Assembly (NCBI GenBank): GCA_035602605.1
Contig: DATNLZ010000099.1
Coordinates: forward strand, 1 to 40,669
DNA from: DASQHY01 sp035602605
Lineage (GTDB): Bacteria; Acidobacteriota; Terriglobia; Acidiferrales; UBA7541
DNA: 40,669 nt
Reading direction: 5' to 3'
The notes under the pieces were generated by a model that searched no databases, had not been told where the DNA came from, and saw nothing but the letters and a program-made list of their open reading frames with translations. A program made the translations under genes and the position numbers. Every line of letters starts with the position of its first letter. The first letter of the stretch is position 1. This document shows positions 34,028 to 40,669 of this stretch, one piece after another.

Positions 34028-34452
34028 TACGACCCTTTCGAGTTAGCAAGAACTGAATTCAGAAACTCAAACGGCGGAACACAACGGGGCTAGGTGCTGG
34101 GCTATCGAGATTCACACAGGAACTCAATTACCCTAGCGGGTGGGCTATCAGAAGAGAAGGGGTTCTGACGTTGGTAGAGGTAGACTAGATGGAAGACAAC
34201 TTTATGACTAGTGGTCTGAAGTTCAGTCTTGGTACAAGCGACGAATGTTCCATTGGCCACCGTCCCTGTGCAAGAAGGAACACACGAGCCAGCACAAATA
34301 GGTTCGCCGGCTACGTCACTTCAAGAGATGGTTGGTGTACTTGGCCGGGATCGAGCCGATCAAATTCCATTCTTGACCGTTTGGTACGAAACTGGCAACG
34401 CCCAAAGTTTTTTCAAATCTGCACGCAGGGGCTACTCGTCTTTAGCGCCGAT
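34028..34452. other. Intergenic region of about 425 bases
   Basis: It contains overlapping open frames (34189-34506 and 34229 onward) with no recognised protein pattern on either strand. It may be decayed coding sequence, but nothing can be assigned. Confidence 0.4.
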
Positions 34453-35358
34453 TCAGCGATGTTTGATGAAGGCGCCGGTTTGCAGTTCGGCTATTGCCTG
34501 GCGTAGCTGTTCTTGCGTGTTCATCACAATCGGGCCGTACCACGCAACCGGCTCCTCGATCGGCTCGCCCGATACCAGCAGGAAACGGATGCCCTCGTCG
34601 CCCGCTTGCACCACGATCTCGTCTCCGCGGTCAAAGAGCACCAGCGAGTGATTGCCGACATCGTAGACAGGCGGCGCGTCCGGTTTCGCGACCTGCTCTG
34701 TCAGAACCGCGCGGGGATGCGAGGCATCCCGAAACGTGCCAGAGCCCGCGAACACATAGGCAAAGGCGTTGCGCGTAGTCTCGATTTTGAGCCGCTTCCG
34801 CTGTCCCCGTGGAACAGAGATATCGAAGTAGTTCGGATTAGCTGCCACGCCTTTCACCGGGCCTCGCGTGCCGAAGAACTCGCCGCAAACGACGCGCACG
34901 CGCGTGCCGTCATCGTCGGTGACCTCGGGGATCGCACTTGCCGGAATGTCCTGATAGCGTGGATCAGTCATCTTCAGCGACGAGGGCAGGTTGGCCCAGA
35001 GCTGGAAACCGTGCATACGGCCCTGCGTATCACCCTTGGGCATCTCCTGGTGCAGGATGCCGCTGCCGGCGGTCATCCATTGCACATCACCAGCGGTCAT
35101 CTTGCCCTTGTTGCCAAGGCTATCGCCGTGCTCGACCGAACCGGCGAGTACGTAGGTGATCGTCTCGATCCCCCGGTGCGGATGCCAGGGAAATCCTGCA
35201 ATGTAATCTTCTGGATTCTCATTGCGGAAATCGTCCAGCAACAGGAAAGGATCGAAATCCTTGGTTTTGCCGAAGCCGAAGGCGCGCTGCAGCTTCACGC
35301 CAGCACCCTCTATTGTGGGCTTCGTTTGAATGATCTGTTTAATTGGGCGGAGTGACAT
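34453..35358 (-). CDS. Pirin family protein
   Basis: A 301-residue double-cupin protein from ATG 35358. The N-terminal cupin has the iron site in 'FPWHPHRGIETITYVLAG' and 'GILHQEMP', with His and Glu ligands. Further cupin strands are 'RMHGFQLWANLP' and 'VRVVCGEFFG', and the C-terminal cupin ends with 'RFLLVSGEPIEEPVAWYGP'. Known members are iron-dependent quercetin 2,3-dioxygenases or redox-responsive regulators; the role here cannot be fixed. It lies 62 bases downstream of the YceI gene on the same strand and probably shares its MarR-controlled promoter. Confidence 0.95.
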   Translation of the reverse strand: MSLRPIKQIIQTKPTIEGAGVKLQRAFGFGKTKDFDPFLLLDDFRNENPEDYIAGFPWHPHRGIETITYVLAGSVEHGDSLGNKGKMTAGDVQWMTAGSGILHQEMPKGDTQGRMHGFQLWANLPSSLKMTDPRYQDIPASAIPEVTDDDGTRVRVVCGEFFGTRGPVKGVAANPNYFDISVPRGQRKRLKIETTRNAFAYVFAGSGTFRDASHPRAVLTEQVAKPDAPPVYDVGNHSLVLFDRGDEIVVQAGDEGIRFLLVSGEPIEEPVAWYGPIVMNTQEQLRQAIAELQTGAFIKHR

Positions 35359-35420
35359 AACATTCCCTTTCTACCGCAGCAAGCACGTGCCTTGGACGTG
35401 TGCCTGGCGGTCCGGATAAT

Positions 35421-35978
35421 TCAAGCCTTCACGAACTGCACGTCCAGGGTGATGATTACCTCGTCGCCGACGAGAATGCCACCGGCCTCGAGCGCCGTGT
35501 TCCAGGTTAGGCCGAAGTCTTTGCGGTTGATCTTTGTGGTCGCTGATACCGCAATTCGGGCATTGCCCCAGGGATCCTTCGCAGGTGGGGTTGGGCCTTC
35601 AAGGGAAAAGAGCACCTTGCGCGCGATGCCCCGAATGGTCAGGTCGCCCTCTACGACAAGTTCTCGGTCCCGGACAAGGCTGATGCGCGTCGACTTGAAG
35701 GACAGCGTGGGGAACTTTTCCACGTGGAAGAAGTCGGCGCTCCTCAGGTGCGCATCGCGCTGGGCGTCGCGCGTTTCGATCGAGGCCGCTTCGATCAAGG
35801 CCTCGACACGAGAGTTTGTCAGGTCGGACTCGTCCAGAGTCAACACTCCCGTGACCTTGGGGAATTGCCCCTTCACGTTAGAGATCATCATGTGCTTGAC
35901 CTTGAACTCGGCAACGGAGTGAGTCGCGTCAATGTTCCAGGTTGTAGTGGTGGTTTGTGGTGTAGCCAGTGTGGCCAT
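35421..35978 (-). CDS. YceI family protein
   Basis: A 185-residue lipocalin-like beta-barrel from ATG 35978, behind a very strong AAGGAGAGAGG ribosome site. 'WNIDATHSVAEFKVKHMMIS', 'VKGQFPKVTGVLTLDESD', 'SADFFHVEKFPTLSFKST' and the final strands fit the family throughout. YceI proteins bind polyisoprenoid-like lipids, and many are periplasmic. This one has no signal peptide, so it should be cytoplasmic. It sits between a MarR regulator upstream and a pirin downstream, a stress-like setting. Confidence 0.96.
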   Translation of the reverse strand: MATLATPQTTTTTWNIDATHSVAEFKVKHMMISNVKGQFPKVTGVLTLDESDLTNSRVEALIEAASIETRDAQRDAHLRSADFFHVEKFPTLSFKSTRISLVRDRELVVEGDLTIRGIARKVLFSLEGPTPPAKDPWGNARIAVSATTKINRKDFGLTWNTALEAGGILVGDEVIITLDVQFVKA

Positions 35979-36014
35979 GGTGGTTATCCTCTCTCCTTGC
36001 GTTAGATGCGTTCC

Positions 36015-36048
36015 GACGATAATCGTTGCAACAAATATTAAGGCTCAA
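36015..36048 (-). promoter_or_regulatory. Promoter of the YceI-pirin pair with putative MarR operator
   Basis: On the minus strand TTGAGC (36048-36043) and GATTAT (36024-36019) are spaced by 18 bases. Between and over them lies the 26-base element 36015-36040, with the palindromic core GTTGCAAC. It matches the element in the MarR promoter at 21 of 26 positions. This suggests direct control by the adjacent MarR protein. Confidence 0.55.
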
Positions 36049-36053
36049 AAAAA

Positions 36054-36518
36054 TCAAGCCACCTGGCTGCGGGAAACGGATAGTAGTTCAGTCAACGCCC
36101 GCAGGCGCTCCCGCCCCAGGTGACCTAGCTGTTTGCGATGGGCGGCCCGCACTGGTTCGTCGAGCCGCGCTAGCAGTTTTAGACCCTCCGGTGTGATGCG
36201 GGCCATCACCGTCCGCCGGTCCTTGGCTTCGCGGCATCGCGAGATCAGGTCGCGCTTCTCCAGACGGTCGAGCAGGCGAGTGACGTCCGGGTCTCGCGTA
36301 ATCATGCGGCTGGCGATTTCGCCGCACGGGAGCCCCTCGAGTGAGCCGCGCAGGATTCGGAGCACGTTGTACTGCGTCGTCGAGAGATCCTCAATCTTGA
36401 GAACCTTCACCAAGCCACGGGACAGCATGTCGGTGGTGCGCAGCAGCTGCAGGAACGCTGCCTCCTCAGGACAGGCCGCGTGCCGTCGCTGGTTCCCCGA
36501 CTGAATCGCTTCCTTCAT
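36054..36518 (-). CDS. MarR-family winged-helix transcriptional regulator
   Basis: A 154-residue protein from ATG 36518. The DNA-binding part is clear: 'LSTTQYNVLRILRGS', 'GEIASRMITRDPDVTRLLDR' (recognition helix) and the wing 'KDRRTVMARITPEGLKLL'. Terminal helices give the usual dimer. Family members repress genes for stress or aromatic-compound responses and release DNA on ligand binding. It lies directly upstream of the YceI gene, and a shared element occurs in both promoters. The start codon lies only about 9 bases after the -10 element, so the mRNA may be leaderless. Confidence 0.94.
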   Translation of the reverse strand: MKEAIQSGNQRRHAACPEEAAFLQLLRTTDMLSRGLVKVLKIEDLSTTQYNVLRILRGSLEGLPCGEIASRMITRDPDVTRLLDRLEKRDLISRCREAKDRRTVMARITPEGLKLLARLDEPVRAAHRKQLGHLGRERLRALTELLSVSRSQVA

Positions 36519-36527
36519 GCAACACGA

Positions 36528-36556
36528 ATAATATGCGTTACAACGACTATTGTCAA
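36528..36556 (-). promoter_or_regulatory. Consensus sigma-70 promoter of the MarR gene with embedded operator
   Basis: On the minus strand TTGACA (36556-36551) and TATTAT (36533-36528) are spaced by exactly 17 bases. The element 36529-36554, core GTTGTAAC, fills the spacer and is repeated upstream of the YceI gene. A repressor bound here would block polymerase, so negative autoregulation is expected. Confidence 0.75.
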
Positions 36557-36658
36557 GACGGATTTCGAAGCGAGCAATTCAGCATTCTATCTATGGCAAG
36601 TCTAGGGACATCATAACTTCATGGGTTGCCTCGTGTAGCCGTCTCAGGAAGTCAGGAG

Positions 36659-36687
36659 TTGACAGGACGATCAATACAAACTACTTT
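36659..36687 (+). promoter_or_regulatory. Possible promoter of the radical SAM gene
   Basis: A perfect TTGACA at 36659-36664 is followed after 17 bases by TACTTT at 36682-36687, a weak -10. TACAAT at 36687-36692 is a better -10 but too far from the -35. The start codon follows at 36701. Confidence 0.35.
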
Positions 36688-36700
36688 ACAATGCAAAGAC

Positions 36701-38173
36701 ATGACAACGCAACAACGCCCCCTGCGGGTCAAGCTCGTGCTGCCGGCCCTGACCGAAGCCACCAGCCCCTTCTGGCGCCCGATCAAATACTCCCTGTTCC
36801 CGCCGCTCGGCCTGGCCACGCTCGCCGCGTACCTGACGCCGGAGGATCACGCCGTCATTGTCGACGAGCATGTCGAGCCGCTGCGGATCGACGACACACC
36901 AGACATTGTCGTGATCCAGGTGTACATCACGAACGCATACCGTGCGTACCGCATCGCCGACCGGTACCGGGCTCGAGGCGTGTTCGTCGCACTCGGCGGG
37001 CTGCACGTGACGTCGCTTCCGGGCGAGGCGGCTGCGCACGCGGATGCGATTTTTCTCGGGCCGGGTGAGCAGACCTTTCCGCAGTTCCTTGCGGACTTCC
37101 GCGCCGGCCGCCCGGCCCCGGTGTACCAGTCGACGAGTGGACGTTCGCTGGGCCGCGTGCCGCCGATTCGCCGCGATTTGATCAGCCGCCGCAACTACCT
37201 CGTTCCCAACTCCATCGTCGTCACGCGCGGGTGCCCGCAGCATTGCGACTTCTGTTACAAGGATGCGTTCTTCACGGGCGGCCGATCGTTCTACACGCAG
37301 CGCGTGGACGATGCGCTCGCGGAGATCGCGCGGCTGCCTGGGCGGCACCTGTACTTTCTCGACGACCACCTGCTTGGCGATCCGCGGTTCGCCGGCGATC
37401 TGTTCAGCGGCATGAAAGGCATGAACAGGCTTTTCCAGGGTGCCGCGACGGTCGACTCAATTCTGCGCGGCGATCTGATCGAGCGTGCCGCCGAAGCCGG
37501 CCTTCGCAGCCTGTTCGTCGGTTTCGAGACTCTGACGCCAGGTAATCTCAGGCGCAGCGGCAAGCGGCAGAATCTCGGCCGCGACTATTCGGCGGTGACC
37601 GCGCGCCTCGACAGCCTCGGCATCATGATCAACGGCAGCTTCGTCTTCGGCATGGACGATGACGACGGCGACGTGTTTCAACGCACGGTGGACTGGGCCA
37701 TCGCCAACGGCATCACAACTGCCACGTTTCACATCCAGACGCCGTATCCCGGCACGGGACTTCACGCGCGCCTCGAGCAGCAGGGACGGATTACGATGCG
37801 CAACTGGGAGGTGTACGACACACGCCATGTGGTGTATCAGCCCGCACGACTCCGTCCCGAGGCGCTGAAGCAGGGCTACGACTGGGCGTACCGGGAGTTT
37901 TACCGCTGGTCCTCAATCGCCCGCGCGTCCTTTGCACACGGGTCGCCGAAGCATCAGGCGAAACATTTCTTTTATGCGACCGGCTGGAAAAAATTTGAGG
38001 CGGCCTGGAACGTGGTGATTCGCGCGCGGCAACTCGGATTGATGACGCCGCTGCTCGAGGCCGTGCTGTCAAAGGTCACGAGCAGCGACACGCAGAGTCC
38101 TGATCGGTCGATTTATTGCCCTTCCGTAAGTAACCAGCTCGAGACAAGTGTGCAGTCCGAAGATCACCGATGA
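36701..38173 (+). CDS. Radical SAM protein with N-terminal cobalamin-binding-like domain
   Basis: A 490-residue protein from ATG 36701; the frame opens at 36626. Residues of about 8-150 form a B12-binding-like Rossmann domain ('LFPPLGLATLAAYLTPEDH', 'VALGGLHVTSLPGEAAAHAD', 'FLGPGEQTFP'). The usual DxHxxG cobalamin motif is not evident. The radical SAM core has Cys178-x3-Cys182-x2-Cys185 in 'TRGCPQHCDFCYKD', and continues to 'GSFVFGMDDDDGD' and 'FHIQTPYPGTGLH'. Such proteins methylate or rearrange lipids, porphyrins or natural products; the substrate is unknown. The gene is visibly richer in G and C than both neighbours, a sign of transfer. Its last codons overlap an RHS fragment, so the native C-terminus is probably lost. 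Confidence 0.93.
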   Translation: MTTQQRPLRVKLVLPALTEATSPFWRPIKYSLFPPLGLATLAAYLTPEDHAVIVDEHVEPLRIDDTPDIVVIQVYITNAYRAYRIADRYRARGVFVALGGLHVTSLPGEAAAHADAIFLGPGEQTFPQFLADFRAGRPAPVYQSTSGRSLGRVPPIRRDLISRRNYLVPNSIVVTRGCPQHCDFCYKDAFFTGGRSFYTQRVDDALAEIARLPGRHLYFLDDHLLGDPRFAGDLFSGMKGMNRLFQGAATVDSILRGDLIERAAEAGLRSLFVGFETLTPGNLRRSGKRQNLGRDYSAVTARLDSLGIMINGSFVFGMDDDDGDVFQRTVDWAIANGITTATFHIQTPYPGTGLHARLEQQGRITMRNWEVYDTRHVVYQPARLRPEALKQGYDWAYREFYRWSSIARASFAHGSPKHQAKHFFYATGWKKFEAAWNVVIRARQLGLMTPLLEAVLSKVTSSDTQSPDRSIYCPSVSNQLETSVQSEDHR

Positions 38174-38725
38174 GGGTTTCAGCTATTCGGCCCGTGGCGA
38201 AATCTCTGACGTTTACCAGTCCACACCGAATTCTGGTGGCTACTATCGCCTAAGTCAAACCTACTGGGAAAATGGAGCGGCAAAACAGCTGAGCGGATCC
38301 ATCGGTCTGCCAACCACCACCTACGGAGTTGATGGAGAAGGTCGCACAGCTACAACTTCAGCCAGCTTTGGCCAAAATCCTGTGACCAGCACTAACCATA
38401 ACCTTTACACTTCGCCTCCTCAGACAAGGGTTAACTTCGGATCGGGTGATTCGGATGTATTTAATCGCGACAAACACGACCCGGATGACGCAGTACCAAT
38501 TCAACATGGGAACTCAGGCCGTTACCGGTGCGCTTACATGGAACGCTAATAGCACATTGAAGCAGCTCACCATTACGGACCCCATCAACACTGCCAACGC
38601 ACAAGACTGTAATTACCTTTACGATGACATCACACGGCTAATAAGTGCAAACTGCGGCTTCGCTTGGTCGCAGACGTTTGGCTTCGACCCGTTCGGCAAC
38701 CTTACCGTAAGCGTCAAGCGAGGTG
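38158..38725 (+). pseudogene. Fragment of an RHS/YD-repeat protein, frameshifted
   Basis: Frame 3 from about 38158 reads 'KITDEGFSYSARGEISDVYQ', 'SGGYYRLSQTYWENGAAKQL', 'LPTTTYGVDGEGRTATTSAS' and 'FGSGDSDVFNRD'. It then jumps near 38467 to frame 1 ('RMTQYQFNMGTQAVTGALTW', 'YLYDDITRLISANCGFAWSQ', 'TFGFDPFGNLTVS'). These are typical repeats of acidobacterial RHS proteins, which are large secreted or toxin-delivering shells. Both ends are missing. The left end falls inside the radical SAM frame and the right end runs into insertion-sequence debris near 38725. Confidence 0.8.
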
Positions 38726-38796
38726 CATCTGGCGAGTGCCGGCTGTCTTGCCTGAGGGGCTTTTCGTCTGCGGACGCCGGCGATATAGTTGTCAGC

Positions 38797-38913
38797 ATGA
38801 AGTTCCACAAGATCTGGGTACAGCAGTGTCGGGCGACCCGCAGGATCAAGAAGCAATTCGGCGTCAAGAGCGCGCTGGATTATCTTCTTGGTGAAAAGTT
38901 GCTGAACTTTGGG
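38797..38913 (+). pseudogene. 5' remnant of a small conserved hypothetical gene, cut by IS21 end
   Basis: ATG 38797 opens 'MKFHKIWVQQCRATRRIKKQ', then 'FGVKSALDYLLGEKLLNF'. It resembles the N-terminus of a widespread short protein of unknown function ('..IW..QC.AAR.I...FG...AL.YL.GEK..NF'). After NF the pattern stops exactly where the IS21-type end begins, so the gene was probably interrupted by insertion. Confidence 0.5.
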
Positions 38914-38914
38914 G

Positions 38915-38965
38915 ATTCCGGCGAAGGTAATCGGGATTCCGGGCTGATCGTGATCAGCATTCCGG
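38915..38965. repeat. Terminal repeats of an IS21-family element
   Basis: ATTCCGG occurs three times at 38915, 38936 and 38959 (spacing 21 and 23 bases) with TGATC between the copies. Such spaced multiple terminal repeats are typical of IS21-family ends. The istB remnant nearby points inward from this end. Confidence 0.55.
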
Positions 38966-39147
38966 ATCGAGGTGATCAGTCGTCGGAGCGAAGCGACGCT
39001 GGCCGGAGGATCTTGCAGAAAGTGATCACGATCGTCAAGGGAAAGTGTGGTCGCCGCCGTAGCTGTGGGAAAGTGGGAATCGCGAAGCGATTTCCAGGGG
39101 CGTTTTTTGCCCGGCTTTTCCACAGCTTTTTACCCGCCGATGATTTG

Positions 39148-39392
39148 TCACTTTTCTCCCTTCTCTCCCCGAGGTTTCCGCATCGATTCGCCGCGCATCT
39201 CGATACGATGGGCGTTGTGCACCAGCCGGTCGAGGATCCCGTCGGCCAGCGTAGGATCCCCGATCTGTTCGTGCCAGCGGGACACCGGCAATTGCGAGGT
39301 CAGGATCATCGAACGCGTCTGGTAGCGATCTTCAGCGATCTCCCAGAAGTCTCTGCGCTCTGGTTCCAACATCGGAGCCATGGCCCAGTCAT
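39148..39392 (-). pseudogene. istB: 3' remnant of istB (IS21-family helper ATPase)
   Basis: The minus strand reads 'DDWAMAPMLEPERRDFWEIA', 'EDRYQTRSMILTSQLPVSRW', 'HEQIGDPTLADGILDRLVHN', 'AHRIEMRGESMRK', the C-terminal third of IstB from the Walker B Asp pair onward. IstB assists the IS21 transposase. The P-loop half is missing: sequence homology stops at about 39392, where the integrase element begins. It cannot function. Confidence 0.88.
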
Positions 39393-39466
39393 CCTGTGCC
39401 TACCAATAATTCTATCCGTATTGAAATCACTGCTGTTAGGGTTTCTCGCTGTTATTCTGTCACCCC

Positions 39467-40496
39467 ATGAAAACCATGTTTTTCGCCTTGATTCGAGTCT
39501 TGCGCTCATGTCTGCGGAGTCGAGCCGCTCTACAAGCAGAGAACATTGCCCTACGCCACCAGAATACGGTACTGCAGCGTAACAGAAAGCGCCTTCGTTT
39601 GAATTCTGGTGACCGTTTCTTCTGGGTCTGGCTGTCCCGTCTCTGGACAGATTGGCGGTCGGCACTGGCCATCGTCAAGCCGGAAACAGTTATCCGTTGG
39701 CATCGCAAAGGATTTGGTCTCTACTGGGCCTGGAAAAGCAGAGGTGCGCCGGTCGGGCGCCGGGTGATTCCTCCGGACGTGCGGGATCCGATTCGAAAGA
39801 TGAGTCTGGCGAACTCCCTTTGGGGAGCGCCCAGAATCCACGGAGAATTGCTGAAGCTCGGGATCGAACTCTCGCAGGCCACCGTCGCGAAGTACATGGC
39901 TCGTCAAAGGAAACCACCCTCGCAGACTTGGCAGACATTCCTAAATAACCACATCAAAGATCTTGTCGCAGTGGATTTCTTCACTGTGCCCACGGTTAGC
40001 TTTCGCGTCCTGTACGTCTTCGTGGTTCTGGCTCATGATCGGACGACGCCACATCCATTTCAACGTAACAGCCCGCCCCACTGCGGAATGGGCCGCCCAG
40101 CAGATCGTTCATGCTTTCCCCTGGAACACGGTGCCGCGCTATCTGATCCGAGATCGCGATGGCACTTATGGCCAGGATTTTCGCCAGCGGATGAAAGAGA
40201 TGGGAATCCACGAAGTGCTTACGGCACCCAGATCGCCTTGGCAGAACGCCTACGCTGAAAGACTCATAGGATCCATCCGGCGAGAATGCTTGGATCACGT
40301 GATTGTGTTGAATGAATCTTCGCTGCAGCGGATCCTGAATTCATACTTCGACTATTACCAACGCTCGCGCACCCACTTGTCGCTCGCCAAGGACGCCCCG
40401 GAACCGAGACAAGTTCAGCCACCGGACCTTGGCGAGGTGATCGAACTGCCCCAGGTTGGAGGGCTTCACCACCGCTACGAACGACGAGTCGCATAG
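39467..40496 (+). pseudogene. Integrase core (DDE, rve) transposase, frameshifted
   Basis: The first frame (from ATG 39467) gives 'ALQAENIALRHQNTVLQRNR', 'KPETVIRWHRKGF', a helix-turn-helix-like region and 'LVAVDFFTVPTVSFRVLYVF' with the first catalytic Asp. Near 40040 the text passes to another frame: 'FNVTARPTAEWAAQQIVHAF', 'LIRDRDGTYG' (second Asp) and 'PWQNAYAERLIGSIRREC' (catalytic Glu). Joined, it would be about 343 residues, the usual size of this group (IS3/IS481-like). A one-base indel or a sequencing error splits it; programmed frameshifting is not typical for this group. Confidence 0.85.
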
Positions 40497-40669
40497 AGTT
40501 TCCTTGTGCGAGATCGCCTTCCGTTTCTCTTGACTTGGACAAATCCGCGTCTGCACCTCACAGTCCCGGGTCGCTATGCCCTAGCGACGCTCTTGTGGAG
40601 CTGAGCCCGGCGCAGTTTTTAGAGACGCTCCGGTTTTCGCAGCCGGCTTTTTCGCGCCGACGGGGTTTT
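40497..40669. other. Right edge of window, unassigned
   Basis: About 170 bases with no recognised gene. The last 60 bases hold CCGG copies followed by a short T-run (near 40630-40650), too weak for a terminator call. Confidence 0.4.

Larger units (their letters stand above)
39393..40669 (+). mobile_element. Insertion sequence with integrase-type (DDE) transposase, right end not resolved
   Basis: The element appears to start near 39393, where it cuts istB, and contains the frameshifted transposase at 39467-40496. No convincing terminal inverted repeat could be matched between the left end and the sequence after 40496. The right boundary may lie in the last 170 bases or outside the window. Confidence 0.55.

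Noticed and set aside
34189..34651. Two overlapping plus-strand frames
   Set aside because: No recognised protein pattern; the second runs into the pirin gene on the other strand.
1..40669. CRISPR array linked to the TPR-CHAT protein
   Set aside because: No regularly spaced repeats and no cas genes were found anywhere in the window.

Overview
The window looks like a chromosomal segment of an Acidobacteriota (Terriglobia/Koribacter-like) bacterium. This is an inference from gene content: an operon of sigma factor, TPR-CHAT protein, small zinc-finger-like protein and S8 peptidase; PQQ-propeller and Ig-repeat secreted proteins; hslVU followed by a fibronectin-type lipoprotein; and a remnant of the acidobacterial kind of RHS protein. 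No rRNA, tRNA or CRISPR array was seen.

Region 1 (1-9.1 kb, all rightward): the end of an oligopeptide ABC permease, its substrate-binding protein, an ECF-like sigma factor, a 963-residue TPR-CHAT (caspase-like) protease, a small protein with an H-x4-C-x2-C motif and a C-terminal carboxypeptidase-regulatory-like domain, a secreted subtilase with an altered catalytic Asp, and an HD-GYP protein. The first four genes overlap or nearly overlap. Sigma factor plus TPR-CHAT plus a third protein resembles, without CRISPR, the Csx29/Csx30/CASP-sigma part of type III-E systems. It is the best candidate here for an undescribed system.

Region 2 (9.1-29.3 kb): mostly housekeeping genes. An arginase-fold protein with changed metal ligands lies downstream of ispH. 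Then come a decayed alpha-mannosidase fragment, an Ig-repeat protein, a PQQ-propeller lipoprotein, an SDR, small membrane and unknown proteins, a PPK2 polyphosphate kinase, a long acyl-CoA dehydrogenase, a gamma-glutamylcyclotransferase-like protein and a HEAT-repeat protein. The rightward run hslV-hslU-Fn3 lipoprotein-membrane protein-FAH hydrolase-transaldolase-like protein closes the region.

Region 3 (29.3-40.7 kb): a mosaic accessory region. It holds a frameshifted DoxX gene, a BNR-repeat protein overlapping a MoaD/ThiS-like protein that ends in Gly-Gly, an HxlR regulator with a repeated putative operator, a LamG/Ig/Fn3 secreted protein, and a MarR-YceI-pirin cluster with a shared putative operator inside two promoters. 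A G+C-rich radical SAM gene follows, whose 3' end runs into an RHS fragment. The window ends in nested insertion-sequence debris: an IS21 end with the tail of istB, cut by a frameshifted integrase-type transposase.
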